From Terriglobia bacterium (lineage in GTDB: Bacteria; Acidobacteriota; Terriglobia; JAIQFV01), in contig JAIQFV010000001.1 in the NCBI GenBank assembly GCA_020073085.1, positions 1 to 64,000 of the forward strand: a stretch of 64,000 nucleotides of DNA. Reading direction: 5' to 3'. Positions 34,815 to 43,048 of the stretch are shown here, piece after piece. How positions within the stretch are numbered: position 1 is the stretch's first letter; each line of letters begins with the position of its first letter. The notes beneath the pieces were generated by a model that worked only from the letters and a program-made list of their open reading frames with translations, searched no databases and was not told where the DNA came from. The position numbers were made by a program, and so were the translations under genes.

Positions 34815-36167
34815 TCATGTCGTTCGGATGACCCCAGCCCCTTTGAGCACAGGCGGAGGGAGGGAGACGAATTTCGTTGACTTTTCACCTCGAACGAGAT
34901 CCGGGTAAGTTTCACGCCGACGCACGATGGCAGTCTTCTTTCCCTGAATCATGACCTCCGCGCACCGGGGATGTGAATTGTAATTGGAAGCCAGGGCAAA
35001 CCCATAGGCGCCGACGTCCCGGACCGCGAGAAGATCTCCCGCTGCGACCTCCTCCATCCGGCGCTCACGCGCCAGAAAGTCCCCGCTCTCGCAAATGGGC
35101 CCTACGATATCAACCCGGATTCTCCCGGGTCGAGGAGAGCGCTTGACGGGCAGGATTTGATGGTGCGCGTGATACAGCGTAGGACGGATCAAGTCGTTCA
35201 TCCCGGCGTCGACAATCACAAATCGCTTGCCTCCATTGCGCTTGAGGAACAGGACACGCGTCAACAGGACGCCGGCCCGTCCCACCAGCCAGCGTCCCGG
35301 CTCAAAGATCAATTCGCAGCCGAGAGGGGCGAGGAGAGGCAACATTCCTTGAGCCAGATCGTCGGGGGTCGGAGCAGGCTTATCCTGATACGAAATTCCG
35401 AGGCCCCCGCCGAGATCCAGAGTCGAGATGCGAAATCCGCTGCGCCGCAACTGGTGGACATGTCGGGCCAGGGTGCGAGCGGCCTCAACAAACGGACCCG
35501 CCGAGAGGATCTGCGAGCCGATATGACAACCCAACCCTTCGAGCCGTGCTTTCTTAAAGGATCGGGAGAACCGGAAAAGCCCGGGAACAAGCCGCACGTC
35601 TATCCCGAATTTATGCTCCCGCAGGCCGGTTGCAATGTAGGGATGGGTCCGCGGGTCGACATTGGGGTTGATGCGGAGCGAGACGCGGGGGGTGCGATCC
35701 AAGGCACGTGCCCGGCCTTCAAGCAGCTTCAACTCCTCCGCCGATTCCGCATTGAACTGCCCCACTCCGCATCCCAGGGCATAATCAATTTCTTCCACAG
35801 TCTTCCCCACTCCGGAGAAGACGATCGTTCCCGGAGCGGCCCCGGCTTTCAACACGCGAAAGAGTTCTCCACCGGAAACGATGTCAAACCCGCTTCCCAA
35901 CCGGCGAAACAACTTCAGCACCTCGAGATTTGAATTGGCTTTAATCGCGTAACAGACCCGGTGCGGGATTGAGGAAAAGGCGCGGTCGAACGACTGGAAA
36001 CGGGCCTTCATGTCGTCCCCGCTGTAGACGTAGCAGGGGGTGCCCACTCTCCGGGCAAGGGGCCCCAATTGAATCCCGCTGAGGCAAAGGCCGCCGTGAG
36101 CGTACTGCAACGGGTGGAGCGGGCTCACAGCTTTAGCGTTTGACAATTTGGATGCGGAAGGATACAC
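34815..36167 (-). CDS. lysA: Diaminopimelate decarboxylase
   Basis: LysA makes L-lysine from meso-diaminopimelate with PLP. The 450 residues contain YAIKANSN with the PLP Lys76, SGGELFRVLKAGA, HIGSQI, DLGGGLGISY, EPGRWLVG and the active-site CESGDFLA. The reading frame starts at GTG (36165-36167); there is no good ribosome binding site, and the next methionine would cut into the domain, so the start is uncertain by some residues. It is divergent from mutS2. Confidence 0.94.
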   Translation of the reverse strand: MYPSASKLSNAKAVSPLHPLQYAHGGLCLSGIQLGPLARRVGTPCYVYSGDDMKARFQSFDRAFSSIPHRVCYAIKANSNLEVLKLFRRLGSGFDIVSGGELFRVLKAGAAPGTIVFSGVGKTVEEIDYALGCGVGQFNAESAEELKLLEGRARALDRTPRVSLRINPNVDPRTHPYIATGLREHKFGIDVRLVPGLFRFSRSFKKARLEGLGCHIGSQILSAGPFVEAARTLARHVHQLRRSGFRISTLDLGGGLGISYQDKPAPTPDDLAQGMLPLLAPLGCELIFEPGRWLVGRAGVLLTRVLFLKRNGGKRFVIVDAGMNDLIRPTLYHAHHQILPVKRSPRPGRIRVDIVGPICESGDFLARERRMEEVAAGDLLAVRDVGAYGFALASNYNSHPRCAEVMIQGKKTAIVRRRETYPDLVRGEKSTKFVSLPPPVLKGAGVIRTT

Positions 36168-36223
36168 TTAAATGTTTTAATACTTAACGGTTTAGAGCGG
36201 AGAGACAGATCCGCCCGGGTGGA

Positions 36224-38635
36224 ATGAAATCTTCAAATCTCCAGGCCTTAGAATTTGACGGCTTGCTGGCAATTGTGACGCGTTTTTTGACTTCCACTCT
36301 GGCCCGTGAGCACCAACCCCTCCTTGAGCCCCAATCTGATCTGGAACTGCTGCAGCGGGAAATCCGGCTGACGTCGGAGCTGAAGCAATTCCTTTCGGAG
36401 GGAAATCGTTTCGATTTCAGTGAACTGAACCAGATTTCGGAAATCCTGGCTCAGTTGTCGATCGCCGGCTCGGTGTTGGAGCCCCTACAGATCCTTGAAC
36501 TCGAAAAACTGATCGCCGCCACCAACCGGACCCGTTGGACGCTCACTCGCGTGCATGAAGTATTCCCCTCGCTGGGTCGGCTGGCCGGGGGGATGGCGGA
36601 TCTGCGAGCCCTTGAGAAGCTGCTCAAGGGGAAGATTCTCCCGACCGGAGAACTGGCTGATGATGCGAGCCCAGCGCTCGATTCTATACGGAAATCGATT
36701 CAGAAAGTAAACGAAAAAATTCAACACACGCTCTCCAAGCTTGTGGAGCGGGAGTCACGTCACGCCTCGATCCAGGACGAAGTCATCACGATTCGGAACG
36801 AGCGATTTGTCATTCCGGTTCGGATCGAACAGCGAAAACAGGTTCCGGGGGTGTTTCACGGGACCAGCTCCAGCGGGGCGACTGTTTACATTGAACCCTT
36901 CGCGGTGGTCGACCTGAACAATGACCTCGCGGCCCTGCGGGAGGCCGAGCTTCGCGAGGTCCAGCGAATCCTCGCCGCCCTTTCCGACCAGTTGCGCGGA
37001 TCGCTGGACGATCTGCAGAAATCGGCCTCGACGATTGCCAAACTGGACATCGCCCAGGCCAAGGCGAAGTTCTCCGTTGAATTCAATTGTTGTGAGCCGG
37101 AATTAAATCCCGAGGGAACCCTGACCCTGGAAGGGGTGCGTCATCCCCTTCTGGAGGATACATTGCGCCGTCAGAATAAGAAGGTCGTTCCCATCTCGAT
37201 CCATTTGAACCGGGGCCGGAACCTCCTGGTGATCAGCGGCCCGAACACCGGCGGGAAGACGATTGCCCTCAAGACTATTGGAGTGGCTGCATTGATGGCA
37301 CAGGCGGGGATGCATGTTGCGGCGGATCGGGCGATGCTCCCCGTGTTCCGGACGATCCTCGCCGATATTGGGGATCGCCAGTCCATCGAGGACAGCTTGA
37401 GCACGTTCGCTTCGCACATCACGAATATCCGCTCCATGGCGGAAGCGGTCCAGGCGACGGACTTGGTCCTGATCGACGAAATCGGAACGGGCACCGACCC
37501 GGTCGAGGGCGAGGCGCTCGCCACAGCCATGGCCGAGTATTTTCGGAAGTCAGGCGCCTTCGCGATCATTACCACGCATTTCTCAGGTCTGAAGATCTAT
37601 GCGAACCAGACCGAGGGGGCCGTGAACGCTTCGGTGGAATTCGATGAAGTGACCCTGAGGCCCACGTATCGCCTGATTGGAGGCGTTGCCGGCGCCTCCA
37701 GCGGGATAGAGATTGCCGCCCGGCTGGGTCTGCAACCGGAAATCATTTCTGAGGCCCGCAGTCACCTTTCCGAAGCTCAGACGTCCATGATCGAGTTCTT
37801 GAACCAGCTCAAGGCGGAGAAGGAGCGTTACGAGATCGAACAGGGACGGCTTCAGCACGAACTGGAAAACATGCGAGGGGAGCGCGAGAAACAGAAGGAG
37901 GAGATGGCGCGGCAATGGGAGACGAAAGCGATCGGAATGGAACGGCGTTTTGCAGCTTTTCTGTCCCAGCTGGAAGCCCGTGCCCAGAAATCACTCGATG
38001 CCATTCACGAGTCAACCACCCGGATACGTGCCCAACGGGAATTGGAGATGGAATTCAAACGCCTCAAGGACCGGCAGGCCTCCCAGTTGAAGGCGGTACT
38101 CTCGGAAGCCGGTCCTGCCCCGTTAGAATCACCGCTTGAAGAAAAGGATTTTTCTTCCCATATCTTCAGGGTGGGCGACACCGTAAAGATCCGCAGCTTT
38201 AACAAGGAAGCTTTGCTCCACCGGATCGGACCGGACGGCGCAGCGGAGGTCCTGGTGGGAAGCTTCAAAATGAAGGTCGCCCTCAGCGATTGCCAGCCAG
38301 TGGACTCCCCCCCAGCCAACCCGAAGGTTGATGCGCTGGCGGAACTGGCCAAGCGCGATCCAAAACTGAAGATTGAAGCGCAGCCTGCCGCGACTTCGGA
38401 GCTCAATCTGATCGGGTACACCGTCGAGGAAGCCCTGAACTGCGCCGACAAATTCCTGGACCAGGCCTTTCTGGCCGATTCACCCCGAGTTCGAATCATT
38501 CACGGCGCGGGAATGGGGATCTTGCGTCGGTCACTTGCGGAGATGTTTTCAACGCATCCTCAGGTCGAGCGGTTTTATCCCGCGCCCCGGGAACAAGGGG
38601 GCAATGGGGTAACGATTGTGGAGCTTAAGGTTTGA
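36224..38635 (+). CDS. mutS2: MutS2 family ATPase with Smr domain
   Basis: The 803-residue protein has the MutS core and ATPase: SGPNTGGKTIALKTIG (Walker A), LIDEIGTGTDPVEGEALA (Walker B) and ITTHFSGLK. A coiled-coil clamp follows (about 515-620), then a C-terminal Smr domain (about 725-803). MutS2 acts on recombination intermediates and, in Bacillus, on collided ribosomes. The Smr motif is unusual: LNLIGYTVEEA replaces the usual LDLRG start, and HGAGMGILRR replaces HGxGTGxLR. Nuclease activity may therefore be altered. A repeat element begins right after the stop codon. Confidence 0.94.
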   Translation: MKSSNLQALEFDGLLAIVTRFLTSTLAREHQPLLEPQSDLELLQREIRLTSELKQFLSEGNRFDFSELNQISEILAQLSIAGSVLEPLQILELEKLIAATNRTRWTLTRVHEVFPSLGRLAGGMADLRALEKLLKGKILPTGELADDASPALDSIRKSIQKVNEKIQHTLSKLVERESRHASIQDEVITIRNERFVIPVRIEQRKQVPGVFHGTSSSGATVYIEPFAVVDLNNDLAALREAELREVQRILAALSDQLRGSLDDLQKSASTIAKLDIAQAKAKFSVEFNCCEPELNPEGTLTLEGVRHPLLEDTLRRQNKKVVPISIHLNRGRNLLVISGPNTGGKTIALKTIGVAALMAQAGMHVAADRAMLPVFRTILADIGDRQSIEDSLSTFASHITNIRSMAEAVQATDLVLIDEIGTGTDPVEGEALATAMAEYFRKSGAFAIITTHFSGLKIYANQTEGAVNASVEFDEVTLRPTYRLIGGVAGASSGIEIAARLGLQPEIISEARSHLSEAQTSMIEFLNQLKAEKERYEIEQGRLQHELENMRGEREKQKEEMARQWETKAIGMERRFAAFLSQLEARAQKSLDAIHESTTRIRAQRELEMEFKRLKDRQASQLKAVLSEAGPAPLESPLEEKDFSSHIFRVGDTVKIRSFNKEALLHRIGPDGAAEVLVGSFKMKVALSDCQPVDSPPANPKVDALAELAKRDPKLKIEAQPAATSELNLIGYTVEEALNCADKFLDQAFLADSPRVRIIHGAGMGILRRSLAEMFSTHPQVERFYPAPREQGGNGVTIVELKV

Positions 38636-39046
38636 AGGGTCTGTTCGGTCTATTCAGTCTGTTCAGTCTGTTCAGTCTGTTCGGTCTGTTTGGTCTATTC
38701 GGTCTGTTTGGTCTATTCAGTCTGTTTGGTCTATTCGGTCTGTTCAGTCTATTCGGTTTGCTGAGTGTGATGCTGGTGTTCGGTGCATTTAGTCGGTTTA
38801 ATTTTCCCGATCTAGTCAGCGTTTAGCTGCACCATTCGAATATGCGTTTTCCTCTTGGGCCGAAGACTTCTTTCAGTGAAACCCCGACCGACCGAAGAGA
38901 ACAAACAGGTTGAACAGACCGAACAGGCCGAACAGACCGAATAGACCGAATAGACCGAATAGACCAAACAGACTGAACAGACTGAATAGACTGAACAGAC
39001 TGAACAGACCGAACAGACCAAACAGACCAAATAGACCAAACAGACT
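38636..39046. repeat. Nonamer repeat element, two inverted arms, between mutS2 and dnaG
   Basis: The left arm (38636-38765) has about 14 units of TCTGTTCRG or TCTATTCGG. The right arm (38904-39046) has about 16 units of the reverse complement. The spacer is about 140 bp. Because the unit is nine bases long it reads as Gly-Leu-Phe/Ser-Leu-Phe peptides in one frame, which are artefacts. It belongs to the same family as the element at 12046-12383. The long potential stem lies directly in the 5' leader of dnaG. Confidence 0.85.
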
Positions 39047-39061
39047 TATTGGATTTTCCCC

Positions 39062-40837
39062 ATGCGACTCAAGGCAGACTTTTCGGACAACGTAAAAATG
39101 AATGTCGACATCGTCCGAATTGTCTCCGATTACGTCAAATTAAAGAGGAGCGGGGCAAATTATAAAGGGCTGTGTCCCTTTCACAACGAGAAGACGCCGT
39201 CGTTTCATGTTCACAGCACCCGACAGATGTTTCATTGCTTTGGCTGTGGGGTGGGAGGGGACGTTTTTAAATTCGTGATGCTGATCGACCGGGCGACCTT
39301 CCCGGAGGCCGTCAAGGCAGTGGCCGAGAAAGCGGGGATTCCAGTCCAGGAAGAGCCCAACTTGCGGGCCGAGGATGATCCGACCTCCAGGCTTCGCAAG
39401 GAGCTCTATCGGTTGAATGAATTCGCGATGAATTTCTTTTTCGAGCAATTGGGGAGCGGCGCGGAAGGGGCGGCTGCCCGGGAGTACTTGTCCGGCCGAG
39501 GGGTTTCCCGAGAGGCCATCGAGAAGTTCAAGATTGGTTATGCCCCGCAGTCGGGGGATGCGTTGTATCGGAAGCTCCAGGCGGCTTTTGGCAATTCGGA
39601 GGCGCTTGAAGCCAGCGGGTTGATCGTGCGTCGGGATGACGGTAGCGGGTTTTTTGATCGATTCCGCCGACGCGTGATGTTCCCGATTTTCAGGGAGAAT
39701 GGAAGCGTTGTGGCATTTGGCGGCCGGATCCTGGGGGAAGGACAACCCAAATACCTGAACTCACCGGAATCGCCGGTCTATTCCAAGAGCCAGACTCTGT
39801 ATGGATTAAATTTTGCCAAGGACCCGATCAAAAAGCAGGATTATTCGATCCTGGTTGAAGGCTATCTCGACGCGATCGGATTGAGCCAGGCAGGAGTGCA
39901 CAACGTGGTTGCGTCTTGTGGAACGAGCCTGACCGAGAGCCAGGTCCGGCTGATGGCGCGGTATTCTCAGAATATCATGGTGAATTTCGATCCTGATTCC
40001 GCCGGGGTATCGGCGGCGGAGCGGTCCCTGAATGTATTGCTGGAGGACGGGTTCCAGATTAAGGTCTTATCACTGCCGAAAGGAAATGATCCCGACCTTT
40101 TCATCCGGAATTTCGGTGTGGAGGAGTATCGTCGACAGCTCAAACAGGCTCCTTTCTACCTGGACTATCTGATCGAAAAGGCCCGTGAGAAGATTCATCC
40201 CGAGTCGAGCCGGAGTAAGGCTGAGGCGTTGAACTGGCTGATGCCCTATCTCTCGCGAGTCAGCAATTCCATTGAACGCTCGGAGATGGCGCACAAAGTG
40301 GCTGAAAAACTTGTCATCGACGATCCCCTGGTGCGCTCGGAGCTCCAGCGTGCGGTACGGGAGCGTCGATCGCAACTCCAGAAGAATGTTACTGATCGAG
40401 GGACTCGACTGATCCCTGCTGAAATCCAGGTCTTACAGTCTGTCTTCGGCAGTGAAAATTTGGCAACAGAGCTGCTTTCCTTCTGCCAGTCGGCATCCTA
40501 CTATTGTGGTCTGGCCTCTGAACGCATTTTTGAGGCGGTCTTGAGCGTCTTGAAAGAGGGGGGATTGCTCGAACCCGATGGAGTCATCACGCGATTGACG
40601 GAGGAGAGCGATCGGGAGATGTTCATGCGGATCCTCTATGAAAACGTTGAGCCCCTGACGCATGATCATTTTGTGAACTGTCTGGATGCGCTAAAGCGTC
40701 ACTATTTGGAGAGAGAAAAGGTCACTCTGCAAAATCAGATTAGAGATGCGGAATCGCGCCGTGATGTGGTACAACTTCAGGAATTGCTGCGCAACCAGCA
40801 AAAACTGACACGTCAGCTGGCTGACCTCTCCCGCTAG
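39062..40837 (+). CDS. dnaG: DNA primase
   Basis: DnaG makes RNA primers for replication. The 591-residue protein has the zinc motif CPFHNEKTPSF...HCFGCG (Cys38, His41, Cys59, Cys62), the RNA polymerase core (RVMFPIFRENGSVVAFGGR) and the TOPRIM motifs LVEGYLDAIGL and NFDPDSAG. A helicase-binding C-terminal domain follows. No ribosome binding site is visible before the ATG, which follows the repeat arm by about 15 bases. rpoD lies downstream, the usual macromolecular-synthesis arrangement. Confidence 0.95.
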   Translation: MRLKADFSDNVKMNVDIVRIVSDYVKLKRSGANYKGLCPFHNEKTPSFHVHSTRQMFHCFGCGVGGDVFKFVMLIDRATFPEAVKAVAEKAGIPVQEEPNLRAEDDPTSRLRKELYRLNEFAMNFFFEQLGSGAEGAAAREYLSGRGVSREAIEKFKIGYAPQSGDALYRKLQAAFGNSEALEASGLIVRRDDGSGFFDRFRRRVMFPIFRENGSVVAFGGRILGEGQPKYLNSPESPVYSKSQTLYGLNFAKDPIKKQDYSILVEGYLDAIGLSQAGVHNVVASCGTSLTESQVRLMARYSQNIMVNFDPDSAGVSAAERSLNVLLEDGFQIKVLSLPKGNDPDLFIRNFGVEEYRRQLKQAPFYLDYLIEKAREKIHPESSRSKAEALNWLMPYLSRVSNSIERSEMAHKVAEKLVIDDPLVRSELQRAVRERRSQLQKNVTDRGTRLIPAEIQVLQSVFGSENLATELLSFCQSASYYCGLASERIFEAVLSVLKEGGLLEPDGVITRLTEESDREMFMRILYENVEPLTHDHFVNCLDALKRHYLEREKVTLQNQIRDAESRRDVVQLQELLRNQQKLTRQLADLSR

Positions 40838-40989
40838 AGCGAGGGTGGAATTAAAGTGAAGGAGGTTTTTTGACGAAAAGGTATAGGTGACTCGGGACGA
40901 CAGACTGCAGCGCCGCCCCATGAGCGGTAAGAGCGCCGAGGGCAGATCGGCCTGAATAGAGGGTGCTCGAAATTAAAGGAGCAGAGACA

Positions 40990-42693
40990 TTGGGTATCGA
41001 AGACAAGTACGACCAAATCAACAAATTGCTCAACCTGGGCAAGGAGAAGGGCTACCTCCTTTACGACGAGGTCAATGACATGCTCCCCGACCAGGTCAAT
41101 TCTCCTGAAGACATTGAAGATATTTTCAATGTGTTCGGGAATGCGGGAATCGAGGTTCTGGAAGGAGAACCGAAGTCTCCCCTTCCCGAAAAGATTGAGT
41201 TTGAAAAGAAGTTCGAAGAGCCGTCGGAAGAGGTGGAACTCGATTTGACGCCGGGGGCGCTGGATAAAACCAATGACCCGGTCCGCATGTATCTTCGCGA
41301 GATGGGGGTCGTCCCCCTGTTGACCCGGGAAGGAGAGGTGGAAATCGCCAAGCGCATCGAGCGGGGACAGCTGGCGGTCATGAAGGCCCTTTCCCGAACC
41401 CCCCTGGTCGTGAAATCCATCATTGCCCTGGGAGAAGACTTGAAGAAGGGGATCCGATCGGTCAAGGAGATCACGGCCTTCAATGACGACGAAATGACCG
41501 ACGAAAAGGTGGAGGAAAAGCTCAGGGAGATCGTCAAGGCCATCGATCAGATCAACAAGAAATTTAAGGAATCCGTGGCGCTGAGGGCCAAGCTGGAAAA
41601 GGTGGTCCGCACCCGCAAATCGCGGCGGCTGATTCGAAAATATCAATGGGAGCTGGGGCATTCCATCGTCAAAATCTCGATGGCAATTCGAGCGGTTGAG
41701 TTCAGTCATTCCGAAAAGAAGCGGCTGATTGACAAAATCCGGAAGACGCTCGACCTGATGCGGCCCACGGAGCGCGAGATCCAGGGGCTCGAGAAAAAAC
41801 TTCGCCTCGCGCGGAATCGCGCGGTCGTTGCTCAAGCCAAAAAGAGAATCCGGGAATTGAAGTCCAAGGTGGGACAGATTGAGGTCGAAGCCCAGATGTC
41901 CTTCGACGAATTGAAACGCACCTTACAGTCCATCACCCGGAGCGAACATCTGGCGGAACTGGCAAAACGGGAACTGGTCGAAGCCAATCTCCGGCTCGTC
42001 GTTTCCATCGCCAAGAAATACACGAACCGCGGCCTGCAGTTCCTGGATCTGATTCAGGAAGGCAACATCGGATTGATGAAGGCGGTCGACAAGTTTGAAT
42101 ACAAGCGCGGCTACAAGTTTTCAACTTATGCCACGTGGTGGATTCGGCAGGCCATCACGCGGGCGATTGCCGACCAGGCCCGCACCATTCGCATCCCGGT
42201 CCATATGATTGAGACGATCAATAAGCTGATCCGGACGTCCCGGCAGCTTGTGCAGGAGTATGGTCGGGAACCTACTTCCGAGGAAATCGCGAAGCGGATG
42301 GATCTGCCGGTGCAGAAGGTGCGCAAGGTCTTGAAGATCGCACAAGAGCCCATTTCACTGGAAACCCCGATCGGAGAGGAAGAAGATTCCCATCTGGGCG
42401 ATTTCATCGAAGACCGGGGCATCGTTTCACCGGCCGAGGCGGTCATCAACCTCAACTTGAAGGAGCAAACAGAAAACGTACTTCAAACGCTCACGCCGCG
42501 AGAAGAAAAAGTGATCAAGATGCGGTTCGGACTGGAGGACGGCAGCGAACATACCCTGGAGGAGGTCGGTCATTCCTTCGCGGTCACTCGCGAACGCATC
42601 CGGCAAATTGAAGCGAAGGCCCTCCGCAAATTGCGGCATCCGTCCCGAAGCAAGAAGCTCCGCTCATTCCTCGACAGCGACTGGAGAGAGTGA
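40990..42693 (+). CDS. rpoD: RNA polymerase primary sigma factor
   Basis: The 567-residue sigma-70 factor has region 1.1 ([22 protein letters not shown]), region 1.2 with [11 protein letters not shown], a non-conserved region, region 2 ([31 protein letters not shown] and [13 protein letters not shown]), region 3 and region 4 with the helix-turn-helix [18 protein letters not shown]. The start is best placed at TTG (40990-40992), which has AAAGGAG eight bases ahead; a GTG nine codons upstream is the alternative. It directs transcription of most genes. Confidence 0.96.
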   Translation: MGIEDKYDQINKLLNLGKEKGYLLYDEVNDMLPDQVNSPEDIEDIFNVFGNAGIEVLEGEPKSPLPEKIEFEKKFEEPSEEVELDLTPGALDKTNDPVRMYLREMGVVPLLTREGEVEIAKRIERGQLAVMKALSRTPLVVKSIIALGEDLKKGIRSVKEITAFNDDEMTDEKVEEKLREIVKAIDQINKKFKESVALRAKLEKVVRTRKSRRLIRKYQWELGHSIVKISMAIRAVEFSHSEKKRLIDKIRKTLDLMRPTEREIQGLEKKLRLARNRAVVAQAKKRIRELKSKVGQIEVEAQMSFDELKRTLQSITRSEHLAELAKRELVEANLRLVVSIAKKYTNRGLQFLDLIQEGNIGLMKAVDKFEYKRGYKFSTYATWWIRQAITRAIADQARTIRIPVHMIETINKLIRTSRQLVQEYGREPTSEEIAKRMDLPVQKVRKVLKIAQEPISLETPIGEEEDSHLGDFIEDRGIVSPAEAVINLNLKEQTENVLQTLTPREEKVIKMRFGLEDGSEHTLEEVGHSFAVTRERIRQIEAKALRKLRHPSRSKKLRSFLDSDWRE

Positions 42694-42720
42694 GCGAACT
42701 CCAATCCAGTACTCGTCTCA

Positions 42721-42752
42721 ACCCTTCCGGACCCCTCCGGAAGGGTTTTTTG
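42721..42752 (+). terminator. Intrinsic terminator of rpoD
   Basis: ACCCTTCCGG and CCGGAAGGGT form a perfect 10-bp stem with a six-base loop (42731-42736), followed by six T residues. It ends the dnaG-rpoD unit. Confidence 0.9.
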
Positions 42753-42779
42753 TTTCTGCCGGTATGATCCGAGAGAGAA

Positions 42780-42976
42780 GGTGTCAGGTGCCGGGTGTCA
42801 GGTGTCAGGGTACAGTCGTCAATGTCCGAGCTAACCCTTCAAGCTATCCTCTGTGGACTGCCAAGATCTCCATCTGACTTCAGATGTCTGACCTCCGACC
42901 TCCGACTTCTTCCCCTATCACCTATGACCTATTACCTATCGTCTATTCCCTGACACCCGACACCTGACACCTGTCT
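42780..42976. repeat. Heptamer element between rpoD and the xdh gene
   Basis: The left arm (42780-42812) has GGTGTCA-type units. The right side (about 42886-42976) strings together three related unit types: CTCCGAC, CCTATNA and finally CCTGACA, the last complementary to the left arm. The mixture suggests repeated seeding and expansion at one site. Confidence 0.7.
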
Positions 42977-43048
42977 CTCGACGATGCTGAATTTTCTCCT
43001 AATGGTAAAACTGTGATATAAAAAAGCTACAAAGACAGGGGGAAGGAA

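Noticed and set aside
38632-38826. Open frame encoding a Gly-Leu-Phe/Ser-Leu-Phe repeat peptide
   Set aside because: It is a translation of the 9-nt repeat array. The unit length being a multiple of three keeps the frame open, and the complementary arm gives a similar artefact.
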